Shown piece by piece: positions 61,799 to 64,000 of a stretch of DNA of 64,000 nt (within the stretch, counting starts at the first letter, position 1; the number at the start of each line of letters is the position of its first letter). The stretch covers positions 62,001-126,000 of the forward strand of contig JBGCET010000002.1 in assembly GCA_045106555.1 (NCBI GenBank), in the 5' to 3' direction. The notes under the pieces were generated by a model. That model was not told where the DNA came from. It was given only the letters and a program-made list of their open reading frames with translations, and ran no database searches. Position numbers and translations under genes: made by a program. Source of the DNA: JANQOZ01 sp045106555. GTDB taxonomy: Bacteria > Pseudomonadota > Gammaproteobacteria > Xanthomonadales > SZUA-38.

Positions 61799-64000
61799 AT
61801 GGCGCAGTGGACCAAACGATCTGTTTTAGGTGCAGCAATCGGGGGCATTCTTGCCGCCGGCAGCGCGCAGTCACAGATACTGGAAGAGGTCGTTGTTACG
61901 GCCCAGAAGCGTGAGCAGAGTCTGCAGGATGTGGGCATTGCCATTACTGCCTTCACCGGCGACCAGCTGCAGGCCATGGGCGTGGAAGAGAGTTTCGACG
62001 TTGCCATCTTCTCGCCAGGGGTGCACATCTCCGGCAACCTGGCCGGTCAAAACACGCAGTTCACCATTCGCGGTGTGACCCAGAACGACTTCAACGACAT
62101 TGTTGAAGCGCCCAACGCGGTCTATCTGGACGATGGCTACATCGCCGTGGCCCAGGCCCAAACCTTCGCCGTGTTTGACGTTGATCGCGTGGAAATTTTG
62201 AAAGGCCCTCAGGGCACCCTGTTTGGTCGGAATGCTACCGGCGGACTGGTGCATTACCTGTCGCGCAAACCTAGCTTTGATGAAACCGATGGTTTTCTGG
62301 ACGTCACCTACGGCATGTTCGACAGCAACGCCGATGCCGATCAGTTTCGACTGGAAGGCGCTATCGGCGGCCCCCTGTCTGATCGCGTGGCTGGGCGGGC
62401 CGCATTTATGTACAACACCAACGAAGGCTATCTGAATAACCTTTATCCCCTGGGCGCTCCGCCCGGAGGCCCTGGTTCAGCGCCTCCAGGACCCGGCGCC
62501 GGCGCTGATTTAGGTGATAACGAAACCATTGCGGTGCGCGGCACAATGGACTTTCAAATCAGCGACGATCTGCTGTTTCGAGTCTCTGCCAACTACGCCG
62601 ATAGCGACGTGGCAACCGGCCCCTACCAGTCCAAATCCACCATTGGTGTACTGGATGCCAACGGCGAACTGGTGAATGTGATCGATACGCCGCCTAATGA
62701 AACTCGATTGACCATTTTTGGCTCTGGCGATGGCGGCGCAGACGCCATTGACGGTGACCAGTTCCTGCCAGGCGGCGGCATTGGTTTACCGGGTCGACCG
62801 GTTCCCGGCGGCGACTTTTTTGGCTACATCGACCCAGACGGTGACGACTTCGACACCAGCGGCGACTTTGCCTTTCAGGACCAGGGCTTCACCGAGACCT
62901 TCGGCATTAACGGCCGGTTTGAGTACGACATGGCCAACGGCATGCTGCTGACGTCCATCACCGACTACAAAAACTACGAGAAACTGCTGTTTATCGACGT
63001 GGACTCAGCGCCGGTCAACCAGCTGGCCAACTATGCCGGGGTGGATTCCAGCAGCCTGACTCAGGAAATTCGCCTGAACTGGGAAACCGATCGTAGCCGC
63101 TGGGTGGCTGGTTTTTACTACCTGAACATTGACTCTCGGTCCGACAACGGCCTGAAGGCGCCAGCCAACAGTATTGCCGGCAGCGCCCCCTTTGCGCCGG
63201 TAGACATCGGTGTGGTGGCAGATCTTGAAACCGATTCCTACAGCTTGTTTGGCCAGGTGGAGTACGATTTCAGCGACCGGCTTACGGGCATTTTCGGTCT
63301 GCGGGCCGTGCAGGAGGAAAAGGACTTCAGTACCGGTATCGGAGTATTTTTGTCCCAGGGTAACTTCACCGTGAACCAGGGAGACTTCCTGCCCAACGCC
63401 TTCGGCGCTGGATCGCCGTATTTTTTTGAGGACAGCTTCTCCGACACCCTTTGGGCAGCCAAAGCCCAACTGGACTTCCGAGTGAACGACGACCTGTTGG
63501 TGTACGGCGGCGTTAACCGCGGTGTCAAGGCCGGTAGCTTTAATGCCCCCTTGCTGGGAGCATTTCTAGGTTCCGGCGGCAACGATGCACTGCCCTACGA
63601 CGCGGAGGAGCTCACGTCTTTCGAAGCCGGCTTTAAGGCGACATTTGGCGACGGCCGCAGCCGCTTAAACGGTACCTTCTTCTATTACGACTACACCGAC
63701 TATCAGGCCTTCCTGTTTGTTGGCGTGGGTGGCGTAGTCATTAACGCTGACGCGGACAATGTGGGCGCAGAGCTGGAATTTGTGACCTCACCGGCGGAAG
63801 GCTGGGATGTGCTGCTCAGCCTGTCAGCATTTGATGCCACGGTGAAAGACGTACTGCTGCGCAACGGATCACCCCTGCCGCCGCGGGATGTGGACCCCAC
63901 CTACTCACCGGAACTGCAGGCCACCGCTTTGGTACGCTATGAGTGGCCGGCGCTGGGCGGCACCATGCATGTGCGCGGCGACGTTAGCTACTCTGATGAG
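61799..64000 (+). CDS. TonB-dependent outer-membrane receptor (cut by window end)
   Basis: Open from ATG 61799 to the window end (734 residues). Ribosome site GAGGGG lies upstream. Signal peptide (VLGAAIGGILAAGSAQSQ), then the plug start EEVVVTAQKREQSLQDVGIAITAF, VEILKGPQGTLFGRNATGGLVHYLSRKPS, and a beta-barrel with paired aromatic strands (DSYSLFGQVEYDFSDRLTGIFGLR). The proline/glycine-rich loop at PPGGPGSAPPGPGAGA is unusual. Uptake receptor for an unknown substrate, likely under the divergent MarR-like regulator. Confidence 0.92.
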   Translation, partial: MAQWTKRSVLGAAIGGILAAGSAQSQILEEVVVTAQKREQSLQDVGIAITAFTGDQLQAMGVEESFDVAIFSPGVHISGNLAGQNTQFTIRGVTQNDFNDIVEAPNAVYLDDGYIAVAQAQTFAVFDVDRVEILKGPQGTLFGRNATGGLVHYLSRKPSFDETDGFLDVTYGMFDSNADADQFRLEGAIGGPLSDRVAGRAAFMYNTNEGYLNNLYPLGAPPGGPGSAPPGPGAGADLGDNETIAVRGTMDFQISDDLLFRVSANYADSDVATGPYQSKSTIGVLDANGELVNVIDTPPNETRLTIFGSGDGGADAIDGDQFLPGGGIGLPGRPVPGGDFFGYIDPDGDDFDTSGDFAFQDQGFTETFGINGRFEYDMANGMLLTSITDYKNYEKLLFIDVDSAPVNQLANYAGVDSSSLTQEIRLNWETDRSRWVAGFYYLNIDSRSDNGLKAPANSIAGSAPFAPVDIGVVADLETDSYSLFGQVEYDFSDRLTGIFGLRAVQEEKDFSTGIGVFLSQGNFTVNQGDFLPNAFGAGSPYFFEDSFSDTLWAAKAQLDFRVNDDLLVYGGVNRGVKAGSFNAPLLGAFLGSGGNDALPYDAEELTSFEAGFKATFGDGRSRLNGTFFYYDYTDYQAFLFVGVGGVVINADADNVGAELEFVTSPAEGWDVLLSLSAFDATVKDVLLRNGSPLPPRDVDPTYSPELQATALVRYEWPALGGTMHVRGDVSYSDE

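Noticed and set aside
1..64000. tRNA, rRNA, CRISPR arrays, phage or transposase genes
   Set aside because: None seen in reading the window; gaps between genes are short and show no regularly spaced repeats or cloverleaf-like structure. A dedicated scan could still find a tRNA.

Overview
The window looks like chromosome of a free-living, probably marine or soil, moderately GC-rich gammaproteobacterium. Supporting signs are a homodimeric-type AceE, a YqaA protein, TonB-dependent receptors with an ITVTARKR-type plug start, several ECF sigma systems (one paired with a TPR kinase) and many exported proteins with an unusual short C-terminal motif. I cannot place it to genus. I saw no tRNA, rRNA, CRISPR array, phage or transposase gene; almost every base lies in closely packed genes.

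Layout. 1-1404: end of a molybdate ABC transporter (modB tail, modC). 1419-4538: minus-strand run of a cation:proton antiporter, MgtC/SapB protein, YqaA-type membrane protein and DUF1840 protein. 4765-8549: threonine aldolase, convergent with a stand-alone aceE. 8707-9531: alpha/beta-hydrolase-fold protein without a recognisable triad, followed by a large inverted repeat. 9691-14621: tight four-gene operon (methyltransferase, flavin-linked oxidase, flavin monooxygenase, zinc alcohol dehydrogenase) with a divergent LysR regulator, probably an oxidative pathway for an aromatic or similar small molecule. 15727-18336: large surface beta-helix protein. 18459-24063: phytanoyl-CoA-dioxygenase-like enzyme and partner, a canonical hydrolase, a lipoprotein and a TonB receptor.

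24107-28535 (minus): propionyl-CoA synthetase, MFS transporter and a broken serine-hydrolase lipoprotein gene. 28662-33317 (plus): compact divergent operon of cupin, ornithine-cyclodeaminase family, isocitrate-lyase/PEP-mutase family, aldehyde dehydrogenase and SDR. It is followed by a nitrilase-fold lipoprotein lacking the catalytic cysteine. 34693-52575 is rich in exported proteins of unknown role and in signalling: ECF sigma plus Ser/Thr kinase with TPRs, ECF42-type sigma plus DGPF protein, ECF sigma plus RskA-type anti-sigma, a DEAD-box helicase, a PDZ/retropepsin protein and a fasciclin protein. 52633-58447: divergent cluster of GT39-like and GT2 glycosyltransferases, two 2OG-oxygenase-like genes, a sulfotransferase and a kynurenine-monooxygenase-like flavoprotein, plausibly for making or decorating a glycan or small molecule. 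58599-64000: small lipoprotein, a membrane-bound winged-helix/beta-propeller regulator, a MarR-like regulator and the start of a second TonB receptor.

The most interesting observation is that four unrelated exported proteins (15727-18336, 34693-36003, 43940-45268, 47073-48695), and in weaker form a fifth (48793-50307), end in the same short sequence, [DE]-x-[VIL]-F-[AS]-[DN]-G-F-E, at or near the last residue. In the largest it directly follows a region resembling 'choice-of-anchor' domains, which in other proteins precede alternative C-terminal sorting tags. A decayed sixth copy may lie at 45277-45362. This suggests a C-terminal sorting or processing signal that I do not recognise as a named family.
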